From Micrasema longulum (Eukaryota > Arthropoda > Insecta > Trichoptera > Brachycentridae): a DNA stretch of 64,000 nucleotides. The notes below the pieces were generated by a model, which worked only from the letters and a program-made list of their open reading frames with translations, searched no databases and was not told the DNA's origin. A program made the translations under genes and the position numbers. The stretch's first letter is position 1. Each line of letters starts with the position of its first letter. The stretch lies in the NCBI GenBank assembly GCA_022494885.1, contig JAGVSM010002374.1, positions 486,562 to 550,561 on the forward strand, written 5' to 3'. Positions 10,736-22,138 of this stretch are shown here, in pieces.

Positions 10736-11464
10736 TAACTTCTTTGCAGTCTCAATTATAGTAATTGATTTGCAGCAAAGTCTTGCATGTAGTCTTCCTG
10801 CATGTATTCTCTTCAACCCTCTTCAGCTCAACATAATATGAGGCAAATACGATAAAAGGAGTTTTAATGTAAAAAAATAAAAATATTATTACCAAAACGA
10901 ATGAATATCTTTGAGCATTTTTAAGCGCTTCCACTAAAAGAAAATAATACTTCATCAAAAATAAAGGTTACACTTCAATAGTTTCAGAAAAAAAAGAATC
11001 ATGGCGATTGAAATATTTTACAGAAACTGGATTTGCTCTTACGCGTGATTTGATAAATCAATTACAATTTTTGTTAGTGCATAATTTTTTCTAGTAGGTG
11101 ATATAATAATTGAACATTTCCAAATAAGCTAGGCATGTAGTAGCTAAGCTAGGTAAAGTAGGGCATGTAGCAATCGAATGTTATTCTTTCAGTTCATCGA
11201 ATGGCTTTTACTAGCAATATTCAATTGCAATTAAATCAGGAGGCGTAAATTAGATGAGAAATGGAAAATAAACAATTCCCATGATTGCATTATTATTATG
11301 TGATGTTTGGGACATTATTTTGACTTGTTTTATAATAGAAATACGATAGAATCTCACGCTTAGCGACGCTCTCATGCCAGGGTCGACAAAACAAAAAAAT
11401 CGGAAATCGAAAATCACTTAAAAATACATTTATGAACAGAATCTAAAAAAGTTTAATTTTTTTT
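10736..11464. other. AT-rich interval, nothing recognised
   Basis: Contains a local echo of 'ggcatgtagtagctaag'-like sequence at about 11130-11170, otherwise nothing I can support. Confidence 0.4.
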
Positions 11465-11690
11465 ATTGCGAAAGAGATGAAAAGCATTTTTGAGAAGGGA
11501 ATATTTACGTTTGAATTTTATTGTGCCATTCGATATTTCTTTTTGATTAAATCTTCATATTTTAAGAATAAACATTGCTTTTTTATAATAATCTTTTGAG
11601 TTTTTCCAAATATGTGTAGACTGGATTTCCCCCCCCCTGGGGAGTCATTTAAATAAAGTCTAGGCATTTACAGGGCTTATAACCTGTTGT
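11465..11690 (+). repeat. Family P left arm, interrupted
   Basis: The terminus and 'tttttgagaagggaatat' (11475-11503) are separated from the next P block, 'aagtctaggcatttacaggg' (about 11657-11676), by about 150 bp. Within that spacer, 11590-11645 is itself the P flanking unit ('gtagactggatttcc', 'ctggggagt'), so one P-related piece has been inserted in another. Confidence 0.55.
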
Positions 11691-11694
11691 TGCC

Positions 11695-14115
11695 TATTAT
11701 TATTATTATTATGGATAACTTATATAGCGCCATTTTCGTAACAAAATACCTCAAGGGCGCTTTACATAGTGATTCTTCTAAATTTGTAATTTAATTAAAA
11801 TAATTTATTTTGTTGTCACATGCTACGGATTTATTCAAATGATTTAGAGAACAAGTGGGTTTTAAGTTTTTTCCGAAACATCACTTCACTTTCACAGCCT
11901 CGCACCTCTGCTGGGAGAGCATTCCATGCCATAGGACCTGCGACCGCAAATGCGCGTTCACTATATTTAGTGCGCTGTTTGCGTAGAGGTATAATAATTT
12001 TTCCTCTCGCCGTAGACGTAGCTGATAAGCGTGAGACGCCTGTCAGCTAGTTCATCTGGAATGCATAGTTCCCTTAGATATTCCGGAGCATAGTTGTGCA
12101 GTGACTTATACATAAGCCAATAGAGTTTGTATTCAACCCTCTGTGGAAAACGTAGCCAGTGTAGTTTACCAAGTAGTGGAGTGATATGACTGAACTTAGA
12201 GATTCCGAAAATAAGTCTCGCTGCGGCATTCAATACAGATTGTAGGCGAGTCATTTTGTTCATTGGTAGACCTGCATAGATACTATTACAATAATCGACT
12301 CTAGACACTACAAACGCATTTATAAATTGACGGGCGGCATCAACCGGCAAATTTTTGCGTATGCATTTAATTTGTCTCAGCTGGTAGAAGCATGAACTTA
12401 TCGTTCTACTAATTTGAGCGTCAAGAGAAAGGTCAGAATTGAGTAAAACTCCCAGTAGTTTAACGGTGGGTAAAGCGGTACTCCCTACATTGGGTAGGGC
12501 CGTATTCTGGATCAAATTCTGTCGTCTGGCTGAAGCGACCCATAGTTGTTCAGTTTTTGATGGGTTTAATGTTAGTCTGTTTTCAGCCATCCAGTTTCCT
12601 ATTTTCTCGATGCATCCATCAATTAAATTGACAAGCACACTTATCTCGCCTGGTTTGCAATAAAAATAAATCTGAGTATCATCTGCGTAGCAGTGAGACC
12701 ACAATCCACATTCTTTGATAATGTTCTCTTTATCTTTAGTGTAAAGGAGATAATGGAGTGGTCCGAGTACTGACCCTTGAGGCACTCCTGTAGACACCCG
12801 AAAGTTGGTTGAGCTTTTACCCTGGAACACAACTGCATATTCTCTCTCATTAAGATATGAACTGAACCACATATATATATAGTTGGATAATTTATATAGC
12901 GCCATTTTTGTGAAAATCACCTCAAGGGCGCTGTACAATTAATAAATATCCCAGTACGTCTTGCAGCTACAGAGCGCATAGACGGTTGGGATTCTAGTTC
13001 CTCGTTTTCAATTAAGATCAATAAACAATTATAACAGATAGGAGCTAGATTACAGGACGTCTTGCAGCTACAGAGCGCATGGACAGTTAGAAATTTATCC
13101 CCCATTTACACATTTTAAAAATTGACAAATAAATTTAGTGTATTAATGATACTAAAAAAAAAGATGTGCCTGATAACGGATACCATAACTTTTCTCCAGA
13201 CGTTCAAGCAAAATATTATGGTCTACCGTATCGAATGCAGCACTCATGTCCAGAAGAGCCATCAACACCAGATTACCAGAGTCTACCGCCTTTATAATGT
13301 CAGATAGTACTCTTATCACTCCCGTCTCCGTGGAATGAAAACATCGGTATGCCGATTGCCTTACCGAAAATAAAGAATTCTGCTCGATATAGTTAACGAG
13401 CCTATGAGAAACTATTTTTTCTAGTATTTTTGATACGACGGGAAGATTTGAAATAGGGCGAAAACTGGAAAGATCTTCCACATCAAGTTGTGAGTTTTTT
13501 AAAGTGGAGTTACATTTGCTTTCTTAATGGCTCTCGGAACAATGCTGCGCTCCATGGATGTATTAAATAAATCTGTTAAAAATGGAGCTAATACGTTAAT
13601 GCATTTTTTCAAAAGCCATGTTGGCATCGGATCTAATATACATTGTTTGTTGGGTAATGCCGCAACGGTCCTTGTAACCTCATTTATAGAAGTTGGTTCA
13701 AATTCACTGAATTTTTGAAGGACATTAGCTAAAATTACAGGTTTTTTCGCTGAACTACACGCCAGTCTAATTTTTTCGACTTTATTTGTAAAACTGTCGG
13801 CAAAATCAGTAGCAGTAGCTCCTGTGTTAGATGTCTCTGTTATACAGTCACCACGAACAGATTGAAGGCTTCGCCAGAGTTGTTTTGGCGACTTTTTCTG
13901 TTCAGTGATTTTTGTACACCAGAAACTAGATTTTATTTATTTTATAAATGTTCTATAAGAGGCTTGCATATCTAACCATATTGATCGGTCCGAAGTTGAC
14001 AGTGTGTTTCTGTATTTGCATTCTAGACGTCTTAGCTCTTTCTTTTTGAGTCTACAATTTTCGTCAAACCATGCATCAGATTTCCTTTGTGCTTTTTTCC
14101 TTATTTCCTTACCAT
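11695..14115 (-). mobile_element. L2-like LINE, 3' two-thirds of ORF2
   Basis: The longest LINE here. Reading the minus strand from 14115: a linker (RKSDAWFDENCRLKKKELRR, PKQLWRSL, LDPMPTWLLKKC), then the RT. FRPISNLPVVSKILEKIV and LDMSAAFDTVDH lie in 13481-13152; GVPQGSVLGP and the catalytic YADD (12689-12678) lie in 12938-11967. Then come LQSVLNAAARLIFG and LHWLRFPQRVEYKLYWL. A frameshift near 12000 moves to the terminal block AFAVAGPMAWNALPAEVR and stop at 11833-11831. The 3' UTR ends with a conserved 60-bp tail and a TAT-repeat (11695-11712). L2/Crack/Daphne-like by motif, not proven. The RT is broken by a SINE (12870-13165) and the endonuclease end is missing. Confidence 0.8.
12870..13165 (-). 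mobile_element. SINE F inserted in the L2-like LINE
   Basis: Interrupts the RT frame between the SYGI block (about 13187) and the WFSSYLNERE block (12869). On the minus strand it ends with 'cccttgaggtgatttt' and 'tggcgctatataaatta' plus a TA run (12870-12881); this 60-bp end is almost the same as the host LINE's own 3' tail (11705-11770). The body has two copies of a 30-bp block, 'cttgcagctacagagcgcat' on the plus strand, at 12960 and 13059. A second copy lies at 63368-63690. The head is not clearly tRNA-like. Confidence 0.7.
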
Positions 14116-14210
14116 GCTTGAGTATAAATATGTATATAAATATGTTTTTTTTTATGTAATCATTGTATCTGGATATTACGTACATATTTATTTTTGCACC
14201 ACAACAAGCC

Positions 14211-14465
14211 AAGGCCTCGATTACAATGGGAAGTTAACATTTATCATCTATTTAATATCTACAAAGAAAAAAATTTTTTTTTGTATGAAAAGTAGAATAT
14301 GCATACATTTTTTTCTTCTAAACATGTATAATTATAGGTTACCGACAAAGATACTTTAAATGTGTATGCAAATATACTCATTTTCATACACAAATATCGG
14401 TTTTTCTTTATAGGCAGTCGAAGATAATTCGGTTTACTTCCAATTTATTGTAATCGGGTCCTAGG
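14211..14465. repeat. MITE G inside SINE D
   Basis: Terminal inverted repeats 'cgattacaatgggaagttaa' (14218 on) and, at the other end, 'ttacttcc' plus 'ttgtaatcgggtcct' (to about 14463). Interior matches 46868-47118 over its whole length. Non-coding. Confidence 0.7.
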
Positions 14466-14562
14466 AGGCCTAAGTACAGTGGGGAATTACCACACAGAAT
14501 ACCAAAATTTAAAAAAATATCTAAATAATTTTTTGTGTTCCCACTGGAAATCGAACTCGGAG

Positions 14563-15111
14563 CCTTATTTATTTATTTAAAACTTTATATACTAATACAA
14601 TATATATACATGAGAGGGCGGGCATATTGCCTTAAGGCAATTTCTTCCTACCTACCCAAACCGTTCAGTTTGCGAAAATTACCAATACTATATTGAATCT
14701 TACAATTTTATACAAAAATTAAAAACAAAGAATAACAAAATAAAAATATATAAAAAAATAACACTATACTACTAATATAAAACAATTACACTATACTATG
14801 AAGAGAGGAGAGGGAATGGGAAGGAGAGAAGAAGGATAAAGGAACAATTTAAATATTTAGATAGTAACATCTTGACTTAAATGTAAATAAAGATGGGGCG
14901 GCGTCTCTTACATAAGTGGGTAGATTATTCCACAATCGAGCGACTACTACTGTGAAAGAGGAGGCAAGACAATTAGAGCAATGACATGGTATTAAAAGGG
15001 TTCTCTCGTTACTAAAACGAAGAGATAGTCCGTGTTGTGAAAGAGGTTGGAAGAGCGCTCTCAGATAAACAGGCGAAGTGGAATTATTGAAAATATTGTG
15101 AATAAGTGAAA
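14563..15111 (-). mobile_element. LINE 3' end inserted in SINE D
   Basis: Starts with the tail 'ttatttatttattta' (3' end on the minus strand) at 14563. Near 15010-14880, a minus-strand frame reads VVVARLWNNLPTYVRDAA and SLFTFKSRCYYL, the terminal block of Jockey/CR1-like ORF2. 5'-truncated. Its poly-A-like end and position inside another repeat fit target-primed insertion. Confidence 0.65.
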
Positions 15112-15160
15112 CTCATATGCGGGAGTTAAGCGTGTTAACTACTACACCATGGAGGCCGTA

Positions 15161-15619
15161 AATATAATAAATACATTTGTAAGTGTATCCGAAATTAAGA
15201 CTGAATATTTCGCAGTTTCAAGTGCTGCAGTGCGGCAAACCAATAAAAGTAATATTTTAATGAACAAATTTGGAAAACTCTTCGCAATAAACATCTTTAT
15301 TTATTGCAGTTTTATATCGTTAATCAGCGTTTTATTTTATTGCAATTTGATGCGCGTTGAAGCTTCAATCGCGTGTTTTAGACTAATAAAAGCGAAAACA
15401 TTTTTTATTGCTTTCAGACAAGAATTGCCTTCATGTAATAAAATTATGCAGTCTGCTTTTAAACACATTTCTTCAAAACCGATATGCTGTACTGTTTCTT
15501 TATAAACCTATTTTAAAACACTGCATAATACTTGAGCTCTATACATTCAAAATGAACCTAACGCTAAACTTTTTTGGGGAAATTTGATAAAACAGTTTAA
15601 CCGATAATTTATGATTATT
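15161..15619. other. AT-rich interval, nothing recognised
   Basis: A plus-strand frame of 118 codons (15149-15505) exists but has no recognisable motif and low-complexity composition; I do not support it as a gene. Confidence 0.4.
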
Positions 15620-16265
15620 TTATTTATTTATTTTATTAACATAAACGGCAAATCTGTCTTTTACAAACATAAACTAACATATTTGGATATTTTTTTATTT
15701 TTTTTTGAAAACATGAATTTCCTTATACCCAAGATTTATTTTAAAAAATCAAACCTAAAAATTATACAATGTTTGAAAAAAGTTCAGTAGAAAGTTTAAA
15801 TAATAAAACATTCTACAGTAATACAACAAGAAAATCATAAGTACTGTTTCATACAGCTGGGCGAAGTGAAACAAAAAACTGTATATATTATGAAATGCAT
15901 GAATAAATAAATATAATTACCATTCACCATCTTTGAAAAAGTTCAAAAGGTTGGTTCTATAGGAACAAAACCCTACACTAATTATATCAGTTACGTGGGA
16001 ATAACTATTGCCGAGTTCATGAAGTCTATTTAATATGGCATTACAAGTATACACTGTCCGTGAATTGTTACTACAAAACGGTGGCACCTGTCTAGTCATT
16101 CTTCCAGGCACCCTGAAGTTGATGAGAGATAATAGTTCGGGGCAATCCCATATTGAATTTACAATTTTGAATAAATTTAAAAGGTCCATAATTTTTCTTC
16201 TATCGTTAAGTTTTAACAAATGTAATGTTTTTAGTAAAAAATCGTAATTTAAAAAAAAATGACTG
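15620..16265 (-). mobile_element. Jockey-like LINE 3' end
   Basis: The minus-strand frame 16219-15917 reads LNDRRKIMDLLNLFKIVNS, DCPELLSLINFRVPGR and YTCNAILNRLHELGN, the C-terminal domain of Jockey-like ORF2. Then a 3' UTR of about 290 bp ends in 'tttatttattttattaa' at 15620-15645. A matching shorter fragment lies at 39690-39840. Confidence 0.7.
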
Positions 16266-16764
16266 ATTCTAAGTTTAAAATTTATATACCGTAAGAGTTT
16301 TTATAGTTAATAATATAAAATAAATACTTAAGTATGTGGGAAGAAAGTAGGTTTAGAAGCGTGATTTTATAAGTTATTCTACTTTGAATAAAAGCCATAA
16401 GTACGTTTTGAAACTAAACAATATAATTTGAGTACTTTTAAAACTCATGTTATTAGTTTAAAAAAGAATCTCGATACATTATATTATGCAAAAAAGACGA
16501 ACAAATCATATCCATTTTTAGTAGACAATAGAAAACAATTTTGGGTTTAATTACGTTTTAAAACTAATACTAATATGATTTTTAAGTAGAAATAACTACC
16601 GATTTAAATATCGTGTGAAAAAATAAAGATTTTGAATCATAGCAATGATTTCAGAGAAAATATTGGCATAAAAATCTAAAAAAATGATTAGATGTAAGAT
16701 AACTTTTGCCTTATATTTTTAATTCAATTTTAATATTGTAAAAGGTAAAATATTACAAGGGAAT

Positions 16765-16965
16765 AAAATATAAGTCTACGCAATACCAGGCATTGCCTAG
16801 TTTATAAGGTCACTTAAGACTGTGTACATTCACAATTATGCCGGTGTTTGAACATCCATATTTCTTCCATTCTTTAATCTCTTGATTTTTGTGAAGATAA
16901 TGAGTTGAAACCTTTATAAATGCAGGTGATATTCATCTAACTGAATTATTTCCCGTTTCGTTCTT
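16765..16965 (+). repeat. Family P copy, left half, diverged
   Basis: Retains 'cattcacaattatgcc', 'gtttgaacatccatatttc' and 'gagttgaaacctttat' in left-arm order; the termini are decayed and the right arm is absent. Confidence 0.6.
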
Positions 16966-17308
16966 AATTTGATGTCTTTGAAAAATAAAATCTAAATAGT
17001 CATTCCATGGTTAAGTCATTTGCAATGCATTCATATGCTGATTTAATTCCTGTTACTTTCGCGTTTCCTCTATAGAGATGTCAATTGGACGTCCGCCAAT
17101 AGTGGTTTGCTATCATCTTGACCATAATAATAATTATATCATGACCTAATAGAAAAGAAATTCAAGATACATATTTAACATTCGAATCAAGATAATGAGA
17201 TATAAATTACTGATAAATAATTTATTTTCGTACTTGATGCTAGATGGTAACTATAAAAGGCATGTCTTTTGCATTGATTTATATGAATATGTCACCGCCA
17301 AATAGTTA

Positions 17309-17612
17309 AATCAGCCATTGAACAGAGTGGATAGACTGTTCATTAAATGCCAGCATTTTACTGAATGGCTGGGCCATTCTTTAAATGAACAGTTAACGAA
17401 AGAGTTGAAAGTCGCTTATCCTTTTTAATTTCAAAACAACAATAATAATCGTTTGATTTTAAAACTGTTTATAAATGATATGTAAAGTTAGGTTAGGTTG
17501 GAACGTTGAACGTTCAGTTATCTGAACGTTCAACGAACGACCGGCCTAGCCATTCAGTGAAATGCTTGCATTTAATGAACAGTCTAGTCGCCCTGTTGAG
17601 CGCTGATTTATC
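17309..17612. repeat. Inverted-repeat element with internal hairpin
   Basis: Arms at about 17309-17376 and 17543-17610 are imperfect reverse complements ('cagccattgaacag' against 'ctgttgagcgctg'; 'gactgttcattaaatgc' against 'gcatttaatgaacagtc'). Between them, 17504-17517 and 17522-17535 form a perfect 14-bp hairpin ('cgttgaacgttcag') with a 4-nt loop. Non-coding; probably a MITE. Confidence 0.65.
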
Positions 17613-19078
17613 ACACATCTATACACTTATGTTCCATTCAACATAAGTTCCGGAACCTAACTTGTCGTTAGTAAACGCGAAGCAGCCTAAAAAGACGTGA
17701 CATACAGCTTTGAATTCACAGTAAACTGGCATATACAGTAACTGTTAGTCTTTTTTACTGTACTAAGCGTTTTGCATGGCAACGTTGATGCGACAATGTT
17801 CATTTTTCGGAACAGAATTTTAAACTAAAGTTTTATGAGGCATTATCTCCATTTGATTATACCACAGTGGTCTTTTGATCTTTTTTCTTTTATTTTTTTT
17901 ATTTTATATGTATTAATATTTGTTTATTAATATTGCATGTAATGAGTACAACGGGCTACCGGAGTCCTATAGAACATAAAAAATGACAATATGAATTTTT
18001 AAAATTCTACTTGTGGAGGTGCGTGGAAGGTGAAATTTAGTTTTAAGTTCTTCTTTTATCTTGGATATTTCTTACTATATGGAAATGTATATTAATGTGT
18101 TTTGTTTTAATTTCATTGTATTACGTACTTATTTCAGTTTTATGTACATATTATTACTTTTTGCTTTATTATTACCATATCTTCATGGAAATAATTTTCT
18201 GCTTCAAAATGAGCTTGTTGTAATTCCCGGGAAAGCATAAAAAATGTTTTTTTTTTTTTTTTTTAAATTTATTTACCAGGGTTAATATACACTCATATTA
18301 CATTTTTAACATTTGTATCCGTTTTCTATTTCTTTTAAAGTAAAATATTGAACGTATTTGGATAACCCGTTGACAAATTGCCTTAAAAACTATGTATCAC
18401 GACTTGCCTGTAGTTTTTGTGTAAAAATGTGACTTCTTTGTAAAAAAATCGAGTTTAAAAAATCAATATAAATCATTTTGGTAATCAATAACTTTTATAC
18501 GCAACCTACTTTTTTTTACTTCGTTACTGGATGTTCTAGAAGTGTGAGGTTTTTTCCGTTTCTTTTTTTTCCGCATATTTACACATTTTTGTATTCGTAA
18601 GTTATGTTATACGAGTTAGTATGTAAGTATTTAATAATACATTATATATAATTTATTCACAACGTTATTCCAAGGGTTGCAATTTTTACACAGTTTAAAA
18701 AATAATAATTATCGGTGACAGGAGAGTAATGTTATTAGTAGGGAGTGAAATCTGAATATTGGAATGAAGTAATTTGGAATTAAGAATAGAGAAATTAAGG
18801 ATAACAATCGTTTCAAGCGACGTATTTTGAAGAATTTGTTAAAAAATGTTACAATATAAAATATGCACTATTCATTTAACAGAAAAACAAGAAAAGGTAT
18901 AAATATAACAGCTGTACATTTCTATATATTTAAATTAATAAAATAAAAATAAACCACTTGAGACAAAAAGTACTATAAAACTGTAAAGAATTTGTTTGAG
19001 ATAAAATGTTTTTTAATAGGCGATAAAATTTTTCGACATAATTAAGTTTTGTGGAGAACAAATTATCCGGCGGTAATT
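17613..19078. other. AT-rich interval, nothing recognised
   Basis: Long homopolymer T runs (18246-18263) and simple AT-rich sequence; no coding or repeat relation supported. Confidence 0.4.
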
Positions 19079-19260
19079 TTTATTTATTTATTTATTCATT
19101 TATAATTACACTCATTTAAATATAAGTGAACTTATTAAGAATTTTTAGGTTGTGCCCGTGTCAAGGCATAATAAATAACAATAAAAAATACATAGTAAAA
19201 TTAATTAGATTCAAATATAATGACATGTGATGCAATATAATAAATTCAACTTTAGCGATT
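19079..19260 (-). mobile_element. LINE 3' UTR fragment
   Basis: Starts 'ttatttatttatttattc' and continues 'gtgaacttattaag' and 'gcccgtgtc', matching the 3' UTR of the LINE at 43513-44344 ('gtgaacttatgaagg', 'gcccgtgtctag'). Only the tail was inserted or survives. Confidence 0.6.
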
Positions 19261-19915
19261 GATTCAATTTATTTAAGAATAAAGTTTTTGAAGTATGAGC
19301 TAAATCAATTGGAAGACCTTTGGCTTTTAAAACGGTTTCGGTGTGTGGAGGGAGCTTTCAATCTTGTTTGGGCGAGTACCTACGCGTCAGCGAATAAATT
19401 TCGGCAAACAAATTTTCAGAAGTGGTTTTTTTTCTTTATTTTTTTTTCTTGTCGTGTCGAAATTCAATTTTCGGAGTCGGGAATTCAGCCGGAAAAAAAC
19501 GAGTTAGGGTGGGAGTGAAAACTGTATTTTATGTGTAATGAAACATGTAAGAGCACTACATTGACGCTTGTAAACGCAATAACGTTTATTCTGTCATTAT
19601 TATATTATTATCCACTTGCGGTATGAAGCAGCAATGGAACTTTCTAGCCATTGTCTTAATCCGGAAATATTAACTTACATAATAAGATATTGTGGAAAAA
19701 TAAAAATATCGATTTCAAAATAAAGGTAATGTTTTGTGAAACACTCATGTGTAATAGTGAAATAATTTCGTGGCAACATACCATTAAATTTATCAATAAC
19801 AAGATAATGCTACCCTTTTTACATTGTATTTACATTATTACATTGAATTAAAAATTTTTTTTCTTGAGATGTTTTTTGAATGTGTAATATTACTTTGGCT
19901 GATCCCGAGAAAGTC
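19261..19915. other. Unassigned interval
   Basis: A 76-codon plus-strand frame at 19288-19518 is more balanced in composition than its surroundings but shows no motif that I recognise. Confidence 0.35.
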
Positions 19916-20152
19916 GATGATGAATTTCAGTGTTACGGGGAATTTGATAAAAAATATGTTTTCTTACACACTGTAAAAATTAGAGCATTAAAAATATTAA
20001 AGTTTTTTGAAAATGTATTAAAAATAGTAAAAATGGTTTTAAAAAATCACACTGTTGATAATAAGATACATAAAAATGTACAGATTTTTTTTGGTTTTAT
20101 GTGTTAGTCTATTCAAATTATTTTTATTATAAAAAACCTCTAAACTTCCTTA
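19916..20152. repeat. MITE T, short diverged copy
   Basis: Left part 'gatgatgaatttcag' then 'gaatttgataaaaaat' and 'tgttttcttacacactgt'; right end 'aacttccttatcatg'. Same order of blocks as 8339-8757 but shorter and decayed. Confidence 0.5.
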
Positions 20153-20275
20153 TCATGTATATATAATTTTAAATACTTTTTTGACACTGAATTTAACTTT
20201 TTTTTTTTTTTTTTGATAAAGTTGTTCTTGAATAAGTAATGGTGAAATTGGTGATTCCTAAAAATACTCACTAAA

Positions 20276-21290
20276 ATGACAATGTCTAAAACACAATGCT
20301 TGGTGAAGGTTCAAAATAGCAAGTCAAATCCATTCCAGACGTACAACGGTCAAAGTCAAGGTGATGCACTGGCATGCCTGTTGTTTAATATTGCTCTTGA
20401 AAAACCCATGAGAGATGTAGGAGTAGAAGCAACAGGAACGATTTTTAGAAAGAACACCCAGATATTAGTATATGCAGATGACCTAGACTTAATTTCTAGA
20501 ACTGTCCCGGGGTTAAAATATGATTTCTCAAAGCTTAAAATGCCTGCAAATGACATGGTTCTTAAAATAAATACATCTAAGACTAAATATATGTTTGCAA
20601 GAAAGTCACAAATAAACTATGTACAACAGGCAATTGACGTTGGCTCACACCTCATAGACAATGTCAATTCTTTTAAATACTTAGGTACTGAAATGACTAA
20701 TAATAACAATTATACTACCGTGATTAGAGCACGGCTATCGGCAGCAAACAGATGTTATTATGGCTTATTTAAAAATTTGGGGTCCAAATTGCTCACTAGA
20801 AAAACTAAGACCATTATTTAAAAAACTCTCCTCAGACGGGTCATAACATATGGTGCCGAATGTTGGGATATGACCAAAAGAGATCAAAATATGGTATTAG
20901 TATTAAACAAATATTCAGGAAGATATTTGGTGGTGTCAACCAAAACGGAATGTAGAGGAGACGGTTTAATCATGAATTAAAAGCACTGTATGGCGAACCC
21001 AACATTGCAAAATTCATCAAAATAAGAAGATTACAAACGTTGGGCCATGTGCACAGAATGAATGATAACCGCACCCCAAAAAAGATTATTTATACCACTC
21101 CGGAAGGCAGACGAAGCAGAGGCAGACCAAAATAAAGATGGCTGGATAATGTGGAAAGTGACATTAGAACGATTGGCTTGACGATCTGGAGAAGAACCAC
21201 GGGGTGCAGGGAGGAATGGAGACAAATTCTGGAGGATGCCAGGGCCCACAACGGGCTGTGGCGCCATTGATGATGATGATAATACAATAC
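20276..21290 (+). mobile_element. RTE-type LINE, RT and C-terminus
   Basis: The open frame 20276-20821 holds the palm: TYNGQSQGDALACLLFNIAL (variant of GxxQGD), catalytic YADD at 20471-20482, TKYMFARKSQ and FKYLGTEMTN. A stop at 20819-20821 interrupts it. Broken frames continue RRVITYGAECWD, RRLQTLGHVHRMN, RSRGRP and RWLDNVESDIRTIGL, ending WRQILEDARAHNGLWRH with a stop at about 21270. A GATGAT-type trinucleotide run follows at once (21268-21280), the expected RTE 3' end. The endonuclease domain is missing (5' truncation). It is likely inactive because of the stop, at least one frameshift near 20930 and another stop in the GRPK block. Confidence 0.8.
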
Positions 21291-22138
21291 ATATCGTATT
21301 TTTATTCTCTTTTTGTACATAATTGTTGAAAGTTTATGTGTTAACACGACCATAAAAAAATGTTGTTATAATATATTGTACAAACTCTTACAGTAGCTCA
21401 ATCACAAATGAAAGAAAAAGGAGATGAATTCATATTTTTGGTGAGTGGAGTAATTTGGAGTAGCCTGTCTTACATAAGTATGCTTTTTTTGACATTGAAT
21501 TTTAGATCATGTAGAAAAATATAATTATTGGTCAATTTCGTTTGTTTATGACCACCGTATCTCTATTAATTGCTGTCGTTTTTTCAAAGTAATTAAATAA
21601 GCGTAACATAATTGCGCCAATAAATGCGTTTATCTTACGCCGTAATATTTTATAGTTCCTAATTATTGATCGTCGTGTTTACATGTAACAAAATAAATCA
21701 ATATGCAGGGCGATTCAATAAAGTGCCCTATACACCATTGGTTGCGGATACAGAAAAAAATAATGACGATAAAATATTTTACGCGTCTCGCCATCGTTGC
21801 GCGTAGAAAAATGTTGATGTAAAATTTTACGAGTAATTAAATCGATATGAACGAATTTCTCACTTCAAGTTACCGATAGTTTTTTTGCGTTGTGATTTAC
21901 CTGTCAGTGCATAAAAATAGACCTTTGATAACAACGACATTGTAAAATTTTGACCGATGTTTGTCGATATAGTCCTCTCGAGTCTTTTATCTTAAGCTCT
22001 TAATATTAACTTGTATTATATTAATTATTGAACTCTTAATGCAAATTTTTACTGTCCACACCCATTTGTATATTGTATAATATGTCTTTTTCTTGTGGCA
22101 CATTTCCTGATTCTTGAAAAAGTTCACATATCAGGCCA
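21291..22138. other. AT-rich interval with a SINE A scrap
   Basis: At about 21640-21757, plus-strand scraps of SINE A survive ('atatttatagttcct'-like, 'gtgccctatacaccattgg'). Nothing else recognised. Confidence 0.4.

Larger units (their letters stand above)
14190..15160 (-). mobile_element. SINE D copy split by two insertions
   Basis: Pieces of one tRNA-headed SINE: 14190-14210 ('tgcaccacaacaagcc'), 14466-14562 ('ggaggcctaagtacagtggg' to 'aatcgaactcggagcc') and 15112-15160 (minus-strand head, 'ctactacaccatggaggcc'). The order matches the uninterrupted copy at 42990-43150. Inserted pieces are MITE G (14211-14465) and a LINE tail (14563-15111). Confidence 0.7.

Noticed and set aside
11820..12663. 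Plus-strand frames at 11820-12050 and 12439-12663
   Set aside because: They are antisense shadows of the L2-like LINE ORF2, whose minus-strand motifs are clear.
15149..15505. 118-codon plus-strand reading frame
   Set aside because: No motif, codon use like the noncoding surroundings, and its start lies in the SINE D head.
19880..20107. 75-codon plus-strand gene
   Set aside because: Coincides with the interior of MITE T and consists of AT-rich repeats.
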